Of a stretch of 64,000 bases of DNA, positions 10,511 through 23,199 are shown in pieces. The notes beneath the pieces were generated by a model, which was given only the letters and a program-made list of their open reading frames with translations, did not search any database and had not been told where the DNA came from. The first letter of the stretch is position 1. Every line of letters starts with the position of its first letter. The stretch comes from Emydura subglobosa. Its lineage: Eukaryota; Chordata; Testudines; Chelidae. The translations under genes and the position numbers were made by a program. The stretch lies in assembly GCA_007922225.1 (NCBI GenBank), contig ML680005.1, forward strand, positions 1,283,867 to 1,347,866, written 5' to 3'.

Positions 10511-13449
10511 GTGTGCATTATTGATATTGTATGGTGCGTATGTGCAATCAGCGTGTTGTGTGGTACAAAGTGCAGGGCCGTACAACAGGCTAGCTCATCG
10601 GTTACACCATGACGGGACAGAGATTTCGACTTTCCCTCCTTAACCTTGTCTTTACTCTTTATTTAGAAATATATAGAAAAACAAACAAGCAAGGAAGCAA
10701 AAAGAACCAAAGATTAAATAAAGTCATTATCAGGCATTAAAATGCACACAGAATAGCCAAATACAAGTGAGACATGGACCCCCCTGGTCTATTACCTTAC
10801 ACGTATAGACAAACGTTATTTTCTTTTGCATGTTTCCCATGAGGAATTCACCTTTCCTATCACGTGTTTCATTATTAGTGTATCATGGAGCCAAAACACA
10901 AATGTCCCTGCGTCAGAGCCGGCTGAGAACTATCATTCTGTGTGTCAGACGGAGCTAACCGCAGCTCCAGCCCCAGCCCCATTTCTTAATAGCATCTCCA
11001 AGCAGCGAGCGTGGCTGTAGCTTCTTGAGGTTTGTCTTTGAGTCTGCCATATGAAGTCTCTATGGCTGTAGTCGTCATGTTCCCCTGGCCACCCAGCGCC
11101 GTGTTCTCCAGTTGGAGATGTTGCCCTTTTACGTCCCATAAAACTAACTCCGTGTCCCTGTTAGATTGCGTTAAGATAATAATCTTTCTTTATGTCTGAG
11201 TATTTTGTACCACATGCAAATTTACCAGCGTGTATCTACACATTTTCTGAAAGAAACAAGCCTTTATTGGTGACGTTAATCGACAAAGGCAGAAAAACTC
11301 CAAAATGTTTGTCTTGATACAGAGCCGAGCAGTCTAAGATTTGAAGATCTTTTCCTCTAAGGTCTTAGCTTCAACTCAAACAGCAAAAAGAATGTAGTTA
11401 ATACATGAATTCTCTTGTAAAGAATCTGTTCATTCCTTATAAAACTAGTCTGAATTATTTTGTTTAGGAAGATAATGAAGTTCCAATATTTCAGACCTAC
11501 TTTACCCCAGAACCTGAAACTGTTCAATTCCATTCCCTGTTCTGTATAATGTTAGGAGGAGTAGCTGTATAGACCCAACACCACAGCAGACACATACATG
11601 TTTGTGCTCTCCTACTCGAATAGCCTGCACCGTACTAACGTTTATATGCTTTGCAAAAGGTTTTATCCCTATAGAAAACCATAGTGGAAATAAAGGACTT
11701 TTTTCCCAATTCAGCTCTAAACCCTGCAGCAACCTACTACGTTTCTGCTGACCCCAGGTGGAAAGTGGACATGTTCGGGGGGGCTTTGTTCCTTTAATCT
11801 GCTTCCTGATTGAGCAATGGAGAAGATAACAGGCCCCTAATTCTGACCTGCCCCTTTCTCTCTCATTATTGCAATGCTACAGTGTAGCCCAAACCAGACA
11901 GACTTGAGCAGACAAGATAACTCGACCCATATTTGGAAAACTCTGATCATGCCTGGAAACCAATCACAAGGATCAGAACGAAAAGCAAAATCCTTTTGCA
12001 CTGATTTCAATGGAAGCATGACTGGGGCCTGGCTCTTCCCAGCGTATCCCTGGTTACCTCACCGAGAGACCAGCAATACAACACATGGACAGAATGAAAA
12101 TCAAAGAAATCCACGCCACACGTGTCCTAACCGCAGTTACATTAAAATGGTTCCGTTTACACTCCGGACCTCACCTCAGCAGCAGGTGAAAGAGACTCAC
12201 GTCTCCTATCTCCTCTTTGGCAAGAAAAATGAACACCCGGGGGCCAGATTCCGTCTGCCTGGCAGCTAGTTAATTGTGGCGCGAAGTCAACGGGCGCCCT
12301 TCTACTGACCTCAGTGGCTGGCGGCCAGAGCCCTGCCTGGGGAAGTGACACTGGTGTAAAAGAAAGCAGGTCTGGCCCCAGCTCATGGAGTCCCTGCAAT
12401 AGTAAAATAGAAAAACCCCAACTCAATAAGCCAACACAAAAGACATTTACAGATATCACCACCCCCTTGTAGCCCTAGGACGTCACACTCCAGCAGACTT
12501 ACAAAGAGTCCACTCTCGTTTTGGTGTCCAGGCCTGAGCGAGCCCGTTGTGTTAAGGCATCAAATGGCTTTAAGCTGGGTTTCCTCCAGGACAAGAAACA
12601 AAAGGCTGCAGCAGAAATCTCAGCTACGGAGCGAAAGGTTCCCATTTTCCTCACACACAGGTTTAGAGTCTGCTCGGATGTCGGGCCGGCGCCCTCGTCG
12701 GTCGCTTTTTGCCATCTCGTTTAACCCATGGTCCATTTACTGTAACCCAGACGGGTTTCTGGGTTCTGGGTCTGCCATTTCCTTTGAGCCACGTGTCATT
12801 GCCTGAGGCATCTCCATACCCTCTCTGGAAAGATTTAGATACCAAACCGTTGCCTTTAAAAGTCACAGAACAACTTCAAAGGAGACACCACGCAGGATCT
12901 CAAGTGCTTACATCCGGGGCCCTGGTGCTTTCCCAGGGCTCGTCTTCTTTTTAAGCGGTGGGTTTCCTGATGTTGTGGGCTTTGCTCCGTATCAGAACAT
13001 GAACGTCCACTTTCTGTAACTGCGCTTTGTAAATGGAGCCCGTGCAATATTCTCCCGTTCACTTCCCTCGCTGAAGGATTTCTCAGAACCAGCCCTCGGA
13101 GCTGCTGTGTCACTTCCACTGAGGTCCCTTTCTCGGCTCGGCCCGGCTGGAACGGTCTCGTTTGCCCAGCGCTCCCACCACAGCATCCAGCTGGCCTCTG
13201 CCAGCAGCCAGGCACTTAGTTAGTGCAGCGTCTCTGAGCTCCTCACAGGCTGTTCTGTAACGCCTACCGCTGGGCCTCTCCATCGCACGCATCTAGAGCC
13301 TGGCATCAGCCAGCCTTTGGGGCTAACTCATCGGGATGAGATTCCCCTCCCGGGCGGAGGGCAACACAGAGGCTGATGTGGGACTTGTGGGACACAGGCT
13401 TTGTGGTGGTGAATTGCACCCTCCAGTGCAGATGGGGAGGGAATATCTT
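10511..13449. other. AT-richer intergenic stretch, no gene recognised
   Basis: Base composition falls well below the flanks. No exon with splice signals or conserved domain could be recognised on either strand. Some of it is probably ancient repeat too diverged to name by eye. Confidence 0.4.
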
Positions 13450-13581
13450 TTATTGTGACCAGCTCACGAGTGTGAAAAATTGGGGCGGGGGCGGGGTGCC
13501 ATCGTATATAGGCACCTATATAAAAAAAAGCTCCGAATAGTGGGACTGTCCTTATACAATCGGGACGTCTGGTCACCCTAG
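13450..13581 (+). mobile_element. Short non-autonomous DNA transposon (MITE-like)
   Basis: The right end reads tctggtcacccta, the inverse of the left tgaccag (terminal motif TAGGGTGACCAGA, left copy mutated to TATTGTGACCAGC). The inside has gtgaaaaattgggg, a cacctatataaaa block and the gggactgtcc...cgggacgtctggtcaccc arm typical of a short terminal-inverted-repeat element common in turtles and crocodilians. No transposase is present. Confidence 0.6.
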
Positions 13582-14734
13582 ATTGGACCAACCGCTCTGA
13601 CGAGACAAGCTGTCGAGCCACTTCACTGCACTACGGCCCGAGATCAGTAGGACAACGTGCTCAGGTGGTGTCAAAAATCCACACCCCGAGCGACGCAGTT
13701 ATAGCGACCTAGCCCCGGTGTAGACAGTGCTACGCGGGGGGGGGGGAGGTGGGTTAACTACACCGATGGGAGAGCTCTCTCCAGTCAGCAGATGGGCATC
13801 GTCACGTAAGCGCTGCAGCTGCACCAATGCAGCGTTGTACGTGTCGGAAAATACCCCGCGCAGCTCGGCTAAACGCAAGGTGGAACGGGTGGTTTAGCAC
13901 GAGTAGTTAGCGCCTATTGCAAGGGACAATGCGAACTGCGGCCACAGGGCAAGAGCAGGGCTAGTGGGTGAGGGAGTCGGAAGAAGCCATCGATCCAGAG
14001 GCTCTGGTCAGCCCGATTTCAGTGTCCAGCAGAGTTATGAATTGACGCTCCCAGGCTCGTCTTTTGAAAGTCTTGTGAAGGTTCCCTGCTTGTTACAACG
14101 ACCTGTGACCCGCCGACCCCCCCGTTTGTCCTCTGCCTGCAGAGGTGTTTCCGGGCCGCTCCACCTTGCCTGGTCCCTCGCGATACGAGCTCACTCCTAA
14201 TGCGAAACAACCCCTCCCACCTTGCCTCTAGCTCTGCCGCTCGCAGTGCAGCGCCGGGCCGGGCCATGAGCTGACGCGCTGTGTGTGGCTGGAAAGCTGC
14301 TGTCTGTTGGTCCAATCGAAGCGATGGCCTTGTCTCTCGGACAGCCCGGCACCGACAGGCCTGGGGTGCGTGGCCCCCCCACGCTCTCACAGACCAGGCA
14401 CGGAGCAGGATGAGGACAGGCTGGCCGTAGTGTTTCCTTCAGCACAAGACCCAGCCTCTGCCAGGGCCTGAGTCTGCCACTTGCTGAGTTCCCATGTGTC
14501 TTCTGGCAACAGTTGGGTTGAGGAGGAGGCCAGACGGCCCCAGAAGGATGCTGCTGGTTTTTAGTCCTTGGTGGGTTTGGTGCCCAGGTCTCTTGGTAAT
14601 TGGCACATTAGGAAACCCTATGCTGAGAATAAAGCAAGTGCCCGCAGGACCTGAGAGCAGAGAAACTGCTTAGCCAGGGTAATGCTCTCCCGTCCCTCGT
14701 GCCGTCCAGCCGCGCGTCTCGAAGCACACTATCA
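13582..14734. other. Intergenic, no feature recognised
   Basis: No exon, RNA gene or named repeat could be supported. A run of ten or more G lies near 13737-13747. Confidence 0.35.
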
Positions 14735-14912
14735 ACATTGGTTTTCCCAACCCCACAGGGAGGTAGGTTTCATTAACCCCATTTTCCAGACAGGGAAACC
14801 GAGGGACCGAGCGGTTAAAGTGACGTCTCTGAGGTCACACAACGAGCCAGTGTCGGAGGTGAAAGTCCGGACTTCAGTCCCTGGAGCTTGTACGACTGTC
14901 ACGCGCTGACTC
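14735..14912 (+). mobile_element. MIR-like SINE
   Basis: Plus-strand MIR core and tail: attaaccccattttccagacagggaaac in its mutated form, then gcggttaaagtgac, gaggtcacacaacgagccagt and cggacttcagtccctgg. These match the order of landmarks in MIR (accession-free identification by motif order). Confidence 0.8.
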
Positions 14913-15324
14913 CTCGAAGGTCAGGGGAGTGTGAGCTACCCATTTTCCCCTGTGAGATCAACCCTGCGTCCCCTCATCACGATGCTCAGCCCTTGGGGCT
15001 GTGATACAAAGAGTAACTAACGGAAGGTGACATTTTCCCACAGGGAAAACGGGACACCGCAGAGTGCTGGCCTGAGCCTCCCCTCCCCCCTTCGCATGGG
15101 GCCGGCCCCAGGACCCCCTCCACCTGCCATCCAAAACCAGCCCCAGCCCTCCAAGTCATGGGAGGGCCGGCTCCAGCCCTTCTTGCCACCCACTCATACT
15201 GAGATGGCCCAAGCCGCTTGCCCTCCCGCACCTTTCTCCGTGCCCCGCTAGGGGCTGCACCCCACTTCTTTGGCAAATATGGGCATCTGTCCCATTTGCC
15301 AAATGCCCACTTTTGCCAAAAAAG

Positions 15325-15400
15325 TCAGGACGGCCAGGACAGGGCTTAAAAAAGGGACTGTCCCAGCCAAAAGGGGACGTCTGGTCCCCTTAAACCAACG
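15325..15400 (+). mobile_element. Possible second copy of the GTGACCAGA-type DNA element
   Basis: Contains aaagggactgtccc followed by ggggacgtctggtcccctt, the same right arm as the element at 13450-13581. Left end not resolved. Confidence 0.35.
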
Positions 15401-15429
15401 ACACTTCGCCACGCCCCTCTGGTCGGGAC

Positions 15430-15568
15430 GCCAGCACCAGCTGATTTTACAGAGAGGAAAGCAGAGCAGAGGGAGGGGAAGTGACTCAAGGCCACACAGC
15501 GAATCAGGAGCCGAGCCGGCATTCGAACCAGTCCCCATCTCCCATCCCTGTCTGCATCTTCTGCGCAC
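15430..15568 (+). mobile_element. MIR-like SINE
   Basis: Shows tgattttacagagaggaaa, gaagtgactcaaggccacacagcgaatcagg and cattcgaaccagtccccatct in MIR order on the plus strand. Confidence 0.75.
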
Positions 15569-17313
15569 CTGAGCTGTCCTCAGCCATAAACATCCAGAGA
15601 TGAGCGGAGCAAAGGCAGCGAGGGAACATCAAAGACGTCCCAAGCAATTACTGTGGAGCGGTGAAGGAGCTGGGAGAACCAGATCTCCACTGCCCTGGAA
15701 CCTGGGGGCCAGGCGCCGGCCATTGGTGGTAAAAACTACTGGGAGGTATTTACGGGGAGGTCTGGGAAGCCACACGCTCGCCTGTCATCGAGAATTTCCA
15801 TGTCGGAACCAGAGCTGCTGAGAGCAGCAGGCAGAACACCTGCCCTCTGAAGATCACCGCCCAGAAAAGGCAGCGGCTCCAGGCCGCAGCGCGGGAAGCT
15901 GACACAGGAGAGCCTGTCCGCGAGGATGAGTGAATTCCCAGCCCCGTGCCCAGAGGCTGACTCATTACAGGGCCCTACAAGGTGCTGCCACTTGACCTGT
16001 CCCACAGGGATAAGGCCCAGAGTTAAAGTCACTGCAGAAATCCAGGTGAGCCTGGAACAGGGTCAGCTGCTGTGGGAATAAACCAGAGAAAGGGGCAAAA
16101 TGCCTCATTCTCAGCCGCTCTCACCCCGTGTGCCCAAGAACGTCTCCCTCCCAGTGTCCAGGGACACAGAGGGCAGAATGGATGCAGGAATGCAGAAAGC
16201 CGGCTGGGGCCGGTCTCCGGCACATGTTCGCTTTGATGATCTCTCTTTTCCATCTATGGTTGTTATGATCCTTGTAGCTCTTCCACCTTCGAGAGGGCGT
16301 TAACCTGGACACCTTGCCAGCCGCTGTTCTGCTGTTTATCGCCTGCCTTTGGTTCCTTCAAGTTCTCTGCTGCAGAATTAAGTGGAACCTGCAAGGCCTC
16401 CATATCGCCATTTCAGTGACTCTGTTTGGTCTCCCTCCCACGACATCTGACGGCTGCTGGTACAACTTCTCCCCTGGATTCCAAGGAGGATCTTCTCACC
16501 AGCTGCTCTTTCCCCTGAACCAGAATTAAACACTCGGTTTTTCCAGCGCGGGCTTGCTGTCAAGTTCTGCAATTTATCTTCTGGAGGAACATAGAGATGG
16601 TTCCTGTCTTGTGTGGTTTGCTCATCTGTTCCGTTAATGGGGGTTTGCAGTGAACTTTCTCCAATGCTCAGGACATATAAAACAGGAGTCAAAGAGGAGC
16701 ATCAGACGGGATGCTGAGTGGAAAGCTGCGGGGTTCATTCTATGGCTCTGCAGTCCTAACGAGGCTGCTAGAAAGGAAAAGTCAGACTCCACCCCCGGGG
16801 TAGCTCCAGGGGAGTTCGACCTGGGATGAATATCACCCCAAGCGCCGAAGTTTGTATGTGATGCTAAAAGGAGCCAGAGGAATGCTCTGGGTATGGCAAC
16901 GGGGTGGCTAGTTTAAGTGATTGCACCAATTGATAGGAAATGCAGTTCAATGATACCAGAGCAGGCAAGCTAGCACTGGAGGGAACCTCGGCTCGGTATC
17001 CTTCGTCACCCAGCACGCGGCTGCGATTCAGAGGGTCATTGTGATAAAATCACGGACACCGTCGGCCCGCCAGGTGCTGTGCTGTATGGCTAGGCGGGGG
17101 TGACGAACGAAGGGCGTGTCAGCGTGTAAGGCAGCTGTGAGTCCCCAGCTGGGGTGCTGCAGGAGCAGGTACCACCCAGCAGCAGGGAGGGTGCAGTATG
17201 GCAGGGTTAGTGACTGGGAGTAAACAGAGGAACTGGGCAGAGCTACTTCATGCAGAAGGTAACAATAACCACACGGAAAACGTCCTCAGGCGGGAGAGGG
17301 AAACCAAGTGAGC
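15569..17313. other. Intergenic / 3' flank of the minus-strand zinc-finger gene
   Basis: The part next to 17314 should hold the 3' untranslated region of the minus-strand finger gene. No convincing polyadenylation signal on the minus strand was found. Nothing else recognised. Confidence 0.35.
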
Positions 17314-19109
17314 TCAGGAGACGCCTAGATTGACTCCCGGGGCAAGTGGAGACGTCTGCTGAGAAAACTGGAAGCTGGGCTTTAAATCCAGTCCAAAGGG
17401 ATAGGGACTGGGGTCTAGATGATCTTTCCCTGTTCTTAAAACTTCCTGGGCCAAATTCACTGGGTGCAACTTCCCGGCTGTCAGTGGGGCGGCGCCGGGG
17501 CTGAAGTGGGGCTTGTGTGTGAGAAGCTGTCTCTCCCTGGCGTGGCTCTTCTGGTGGGTCAGGAAATTAGACTTCTGGCAGAAGCTCTTTCCGCATTCCT
17601 TGCACGTAAAGGAGATCATTTCTCGGGGGGGCTTCTGGAGGACGCTGGCAAGCGCCTTCGGAGGGAAGCCGTCTCCACTTTCGCTGGGGAGCGTCACGGG
17701 CTCTTGGGAGTGGCTTTTCTGGTGCACCTTGAGATAGCGCAGGGAGGAGAAGCTCTTCCCGCAGTCAGAGCATATGCTCAGTAACACCCTGTTGTGGATT
17801 TTCAGGTGGATTTTCAGAGAGCCCTCGGCGGTGAAGCTCTTCCCGCACTCCGAGCACGTGAAGGGTCTCTCCCCGGTGTGCATTCGCTGGTGGATCTTGA
17901 GGTACTTGGCGGTGAAGCTTTTCCCGCACTCCGCGCACGTGAACAGGCCTTCCCCGGTGTGCATTCGCTGGTGTATGCGGAGATAGCCCTTCTGAGCGAA
18001 GCTCTCCCCGCACTCCGGGCAGGTGAACGTGGTCTCCCCAGTGTGGCTCCTCTGGTGCATTTTGAGGTACCGCATGGTGGCAAAGCTTTTCCCACAGTCG
18101 CTGCAGATGAAGGGCGTCCCTTCCGCGTGGATTTTCTGGTGGATCTTGAGATAGCCCTTGGTGGTGAAGCTTTTCCCGCACTCGGTGCAGGGATACGGGG
18201 TCTCCCCGGTGTGGAGCCTCTGGTGGATCTTGAGATACCCCTTGGTGGTGAAGCTCTTTGCACACTCCGCGCACGTGAAGGGCGTCTCGCCCGTGTGGAT
18301 TCTCTGGTGTGCCTTGAGGGAGCCCTTGGAAATGAAGCTTTTCCCACATTCCAGGCATATGAACGGCCTCTTGCCCTTGTGCTGCCCCAGGTGGATCTTG
18401 AGATACCCCTTGGAAGTGAAACTCTTCCCACACTCGGTGCACGCAAAGGGCCTCTCCCCTGTGTGCTTCCGCTGGTGGACTTTGAGGTCGACCTTCCGAG
18501 TGAAGCTCTTTCCACATTCGCCGCAGAGAAACGGCCTCTCCCCCGTGTGCTTTCTCTGGTGCATTTTGAGATCCCCCTTCGAAGGGAACCTTTTCCCGCA
18601 CTCCGTGCATGGGAAGGGCTTCTCCCCCGTGTGGAGCCGCAGGTGGATCTTCAGGTATCCCCTCTGGGTGAAGCTTTTCCCACACTCGGTGCAGGCGTAT
18701 GGCCGCTCCCCTGTGTGGATTCGCAGGTGGATCTTCAGGTCCCCTTTCTGAGAGAAGCATTTCCCACACTCACTGCAGGGAAACGGCCTCTCTCTCTTGT
18801 GCTTCCGCTGGCGTAGCAGGAGATCTGTCTTCTCCGCAAAGCTTCGCTCGCGTTCCTGGAGGACGTCTGCTCTCTCCGTCACCTGGGCTTTCTGAGCAGC
18901 GCTGTTTGCGGGTCTCTCGTGTGTGTTCCCGGCAGAGTTTCTTGGCGTTGCCTTTAGTTTGCTCTGACTCGAGCACTTCTTAAGCTTCACTGAACTTTGG
19001 GGAACTTTCTCCTCCAGTTTCCCAGAAAAGGTCTTGATTGGAAGCAGCCTTTCAGCGTCTTCCTCGGGAGTCGTCTCCTCCATGTTCTCACTCCCAATCT
19101 CATCATCTA
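17314..19109 (-). CDS. C2H2 zinc-finger protein, terminal exon (14 fingers plus 2 decayed)
   Basis: Terminal exon of a KRAB zinc-finger gene. The acceptor is ttctctctag at 19110-19119 (phase 1) and the stop is TGA at 17314-17316. A short acidic linker (DDEIGSEN) and a basic, Ser-rich spacer precede the fingers. Fourteen C2H2 fingers follow, thirteen in tandem and one after a gap. Finger 11 is one residue short (C-x2-C-x11-H). A 28-residue unit without Cys precedes finger 1 (core RSFAEKTDLLL), and another sits between fingers 13 and 14 (core GDGFPPKAL). Both are in exact register, so they are dead fingers. Most helices read K-G-Y-L-K-I-H. Together with the exons at 22648 and 28323 this gives a 648-residue protein. 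The inferred role is nuclear DNA binding with KRAB-mediated repression. Confidence 0.9.
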
Positions 19110-22100
19110 CTAGAGAGAAAACAACAGGCCGGGTGTTATTCCGTGGGATGGCGGCAAAAGAGCAGTGTCTTGGTTAAACAAAAGTTTCTGCTCATCACAG
19201 ACTCCCCGGGTCTGTCAAACCTGCCTGGGAGAAACAGAACCTAACTAACAGTACGAATTCTGAGATCCCAGCTATGGTTTGCATGAGGCTGATGGGCCAG
19301 GTCCCTGTCCATGCCAAGGGCTCCATGTCTTACACAGACACCGCTGGACTCCGCCTGGGGCTGGGGCCCTGGTTATTAACGGGCTGCGCTGAGGCTGGTG
19401 CTCACACCCTTGCGTCACCGCTGGCAGCGTGACAGTTCGTGTAGCAGCAGCACCTCGGGACCCAGCCGAGGATTGGGGTCCCCTTTTGCTCGGCACGGAA
19501 GGAGATGTGCGGTGAAGAGACGGACGGACAGTCGCTGCCCCAGAGCTCACACCCTAGACACAACAGCTGGAGGAGACAAACAAATGGGGCTACGGGGAAG
19601 GGAGGTGATGAGGTACCAATGAAGTGAGCACACAGTCAGCTGCAGTCTTAGCTTAGCCCAGAGGGCGTCAATCTGTGGGGTGCACCCTCGTAGGGGGACA
19701 CAGAGGAACACTCGGGGGGGGGGACATGGCTGGGCCCGACCCCATGGGGAGTGGGGGAGAGCGCCACCCACCCCCGGGCCCCCAATCCTGGCCGCAGCGC
19801 CCAGCCTCAGTACCCCCAGGCCACGGAGCCTGGCCGTGGCCCGTGGACTCGGCGCCTGGCTCCCAGCTGCTGGGACCTGCTGACCGTGGAGATGGGGGAG
19901 GACAAGGACAGGGGTGGGGGGGGGTCAAAAGTTAGGGACCCCTGGCCTAGCCACTGTCAGCGGGCATGGCTGGATCAGCGTCACCACAGACGGGCTCCCT
20001 CCGGGGGGGGGTCTGAAGGAGGAAAAGATAGTTGCTGACCCCCCCTCCCTCCCCCGACTTTCTCACACTCAGAAAGGGCAGCCCAGGCGCTGAGACACGG
20101 GGGTTGGTGGGAGAAGCAGCCGGCGGAGGGGGAACTACGTCCGGTTTGGAGTTTAAAAGCGACTCACTGTCTGGGAAATCACCTTCTCTACCTACAATGA
20201 ATCCCAGGCTTCCACAGGGCTGGTGCTGGCCTGGAGAAACTTCCCCTACCCTCCGCTGAGACCAGCGCCTGGAAGAGGGCTGCTTTCTCCTCCATCCATC
20301 CCCGGCGAGCCATCTGCCACGTCACATGCCTGAGCTCACGTTCCCTGCCACTGACTCGCTGCCCGGCTACTGCCCCCGTCACCGGTGCACTCTGGCACCC
20401 GGCGCCCGCTGACAAGCCGGGGGATAAAACTCCACCGGCTTCAGCTGAATTACGCCAGCCCTGCAAGCGGCTCGGTGGAAGGTTAAAGCGCCCGGGCGCT
20501 GCCAGAGGGGATCAGACCTGTTATCTGCCCAGTCCAGGCGCCTGCCTCTGACCCTGACTAATCCCAGGTGCGTCAGAGGAAGGGCGAGAACCATTAGAAT
20601 ATGCTGCCAGCAGGGGAAAGTGGTTCCTAAGGCCCATCAGCGTCAGCTGCAGGTTTACTTCCTAGCTGACAGGACAGTGACTCTGCCCATCCGTCGCGTG
20701 TCCAGTCACATCCTGCACCCTGCTAGGCTCTGTGCTCCTGGGGACAGCCGGGCACTCACTGCCAGCCGCGATGTTCTTCATTCGGGACCAGGAGATGTTC
20801 ACCCCGCCCTGCCTGGAGCAGGTTAATGTGGCCAGAGAGGGGCTGCAGCTGGAGGGGAGCCAGGGCTTGATGCAGACGCAGGCTGGCTGGGTGAAGCTGT
20901 GAAGTGCGAGCAGAAGGCAGCTGCAGGGAAGGGGCAGGCAGTCCCTCTCTAGAGGGAAAGGGAGTAGCTCAGGGAGGAGAGAGTCCAGGGAGAGCCGGGG
21001 GGTCTGGCGAGAGGTGAATCTGCCATGGGCCGCAGAGGAAGCTCTCCTGGCCCACCCAGAGATAGAGCAGGTTAGGCGGGGGGTAGGAAGCAGGGCCTGA
21101 GCCTGAGCAAGACTGGATTGCTCCTCAGAGGGTCCCTGGGCTGGCGTCTGGGGCTGCAGGCAGGCCGGGGTTCCCTGACCTGCCACTGGGACGTGGGCCG
21201 GGACCGAGCGGTGGAACGGAAGATGTTCGGAGGCGGCAGCTGGGCTGGAGGGGCTTGGCTACCCCAGACTAGGGCTGTGCAGGGGCCAGGCGGGAGGGCC
21301 AGGTCACGAGAAAGGAGCGCTCTGAGTCGCAGAGAGAGAGCGGGACCACAGCACGAGCGGTGGGCAACAGGGGCGGCCGTATGGGGCACCAGCTAACCCC
21401 CAGGGACGAGCGGAGCCCTTCACAGGTGCCTTTCGATTTCGCTCAGCGCCCTGCGTCCCTTGTGATGGGACGTGCTGGCTCCCCGCACACGCTGCTCCCT
21501 CCACGCCGCCCGCGTGGCACCTGCCCGTGGCATTCGGGTAGCGGGCGTGAGGCTCAGAGTGGCTGGGGGCGGGGGAGTGGCTCCGTCACTCCTGCAGGCA
21601 CGGCTCCTGAAATCTCCCACACCTCCAGCCATCTCGAACCCTGGGACCGCACCCGTCTCCAGCAGGCTGCATCGCCTTCCTGCAGGGAATCCTAACCCCC
21701 TTCCCTTGCGGGCAGGGGCCTGCCCGGCTCCGGCATCGTGTGAACAGGAGCAACGGACTCAGCGGAGCTCAGCGGAGCTGCACCTACGTCCCTGTGTTCG
21801 CCTCTTCATGCTTCCTCCTGCTCCGCCCTCATCACTCGTCTGGCGGCTCCCTCGGCTTCCGTCCCACTCTCTTCCCTCCACGCAGCCCCCAAACCAGGGA
21901 GGCCCCTTTGAGCACCCAAACGCCACCCCTGCCTCCACGTTCCCCCTCCCCGCTGATGCTAATCCTCTCGGGGAAGGGGAGTGTGCTGCTTGGCGTGCCG
22001 GCTGGCTGCTCTCTGCCCAGCCTCAGGCACCGCGTGATCCTTTCCCATCACCCTCAGCTGGCTTCAGCGTCCAGTGAAGCATCAATCCTGCCGCCCGCCT

Positions 22101-22647
22101 GCAGACACCCATCACCCTTTCTTCGAAACACAAACAGAGCGATGGGGTTTTATCCGTCCCCTAGTCATGGGCAGTGACACGATGGGGGGGAGACGGCATC
22201 TAAGATGTCTTTTAAATTCTGTTTCTCTTCTGCAACCGCAAACACCAAAGTGCCTTTCATGGTAACTGTGGCTATTGCGTGACTCCCTGCGGGGCGGCGG
22301 TAAGGTGTGCGGAGTGTCTGCACGGTGGGTTTCTTACCTTCGCTCCTTTAGCGCTGACACTGAATTTCCTGGATTCATAACTCTTGGCCTGGTTTACAAC
22401 CCCCTGTAACCTTTGACCCCTTACGCTATCCACACATGCACTCCAGCGTCACTGCATCTTAGTGCAGGCTGTCTGGGGTATGAACAACGCTTAGAAATGA
22501 GCCCGTGGGACCTCCCTGACGGGATCTTCCCTGCATGTTCGGTCACAAAAGTGTGTGAGAATTGTCAGATACAGGCAGGGAGAACCTTCTGGTGACCTGG
22601 CTTCTCCTGGTCCACGCGGGCCCTGCAGCACTCACGTCTCTCCTTAC
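19110..22647 (-). other. Intron of the minus-strand KRAB zinc-finger gene
   Basis: Begins with a GTAAGG donor at 22642-22647 and ends with the TTCTCTCTAG acceptor at 19110-19119. I searched it for a KRAB-B exon like the plus-strand one at 1321-1431 and did not find it. Because both flanking exons are phase 1, the transcript is in frame with or without such an exon. Confidence 0.55.
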
Positions 22648-22774
22648 CTAGCGAGGTGACAAGCTCGTAATTCTCCTTCATCACGTCCCAGTACAGTTCT
22701 TTCTGCCATTCCGCTAACTCCTTCCACTCCTCCGGCGAGAAATAGACGGCCACATCCTCAAACCTCACCGGGAC
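22648..22774 (-). CDS. KRAB-A box exon
   Basis: A 127-bp exon, the usual KRAB-A exon length. The acceptor is gtgctttcag at 22775-22784, the donor is GTAAGG, and the phases are 0 in and 1 out. It encodes [17 protein letters not shown]...[19 protein letters not shown], a complete KRAB-A core that would recruit the KAP1/TRIM28 co-repressor or a related partner. The WQKELY wording resembles the KRAB variants of the ZNF282/ZNF398/ZNF777 group of human 7q36 more than the common AQRxLYRDVM form; this is my recollection of the family and needs a search. It joins the first exon at 28323-28346 and the finger exon at 17314-19109. Confidence 0.9.
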
Positions 22775-23199
22775 CTGAAAGCACAAAGTGTCACCTGGTT
22801 AGCATCTTCCGCCTCAGTCGCCCTGCCGCTTACCAGCCTGGCCCTCGTCGGGGGGGCATTTTCGATTCACAGAGGTAGTCCACTCGCGGCTGGCACAGGA
22901 ATCCAGGAGCTGCCATACTAGGCCTGGGCAGTGGTCCTAGTCCGATAGCCTCTCGCCGACAGCAGGAGTAGCAGGTACTTCAACGGAAGATACAAGAAAC
23001 CATGTAACAGACGGGGCATAACCTGGGTGTGGGGGAAACGTCTTTGTCATTGCTCTCGGGCAGTGACTGGTTGAAGCCCTGACGCAGGATCTATAGTTTC
23101 TACAACGATATTTAATTATTCTAGACAATGTAACGTGGGAGGCTCCCATTAAACGTCAGCGTCTCATCCTTGTCTGAGTTCTACAAAGCTCTTGGACTG

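Noticed and set aside
20188..20466. Possible KRAB-B exon for the minus-strand gene
   Set aside because: The phrase aggcgctggtctcagcgg and its surroundings do not preserve the KPExI...ERGEEP residues or splice sites.
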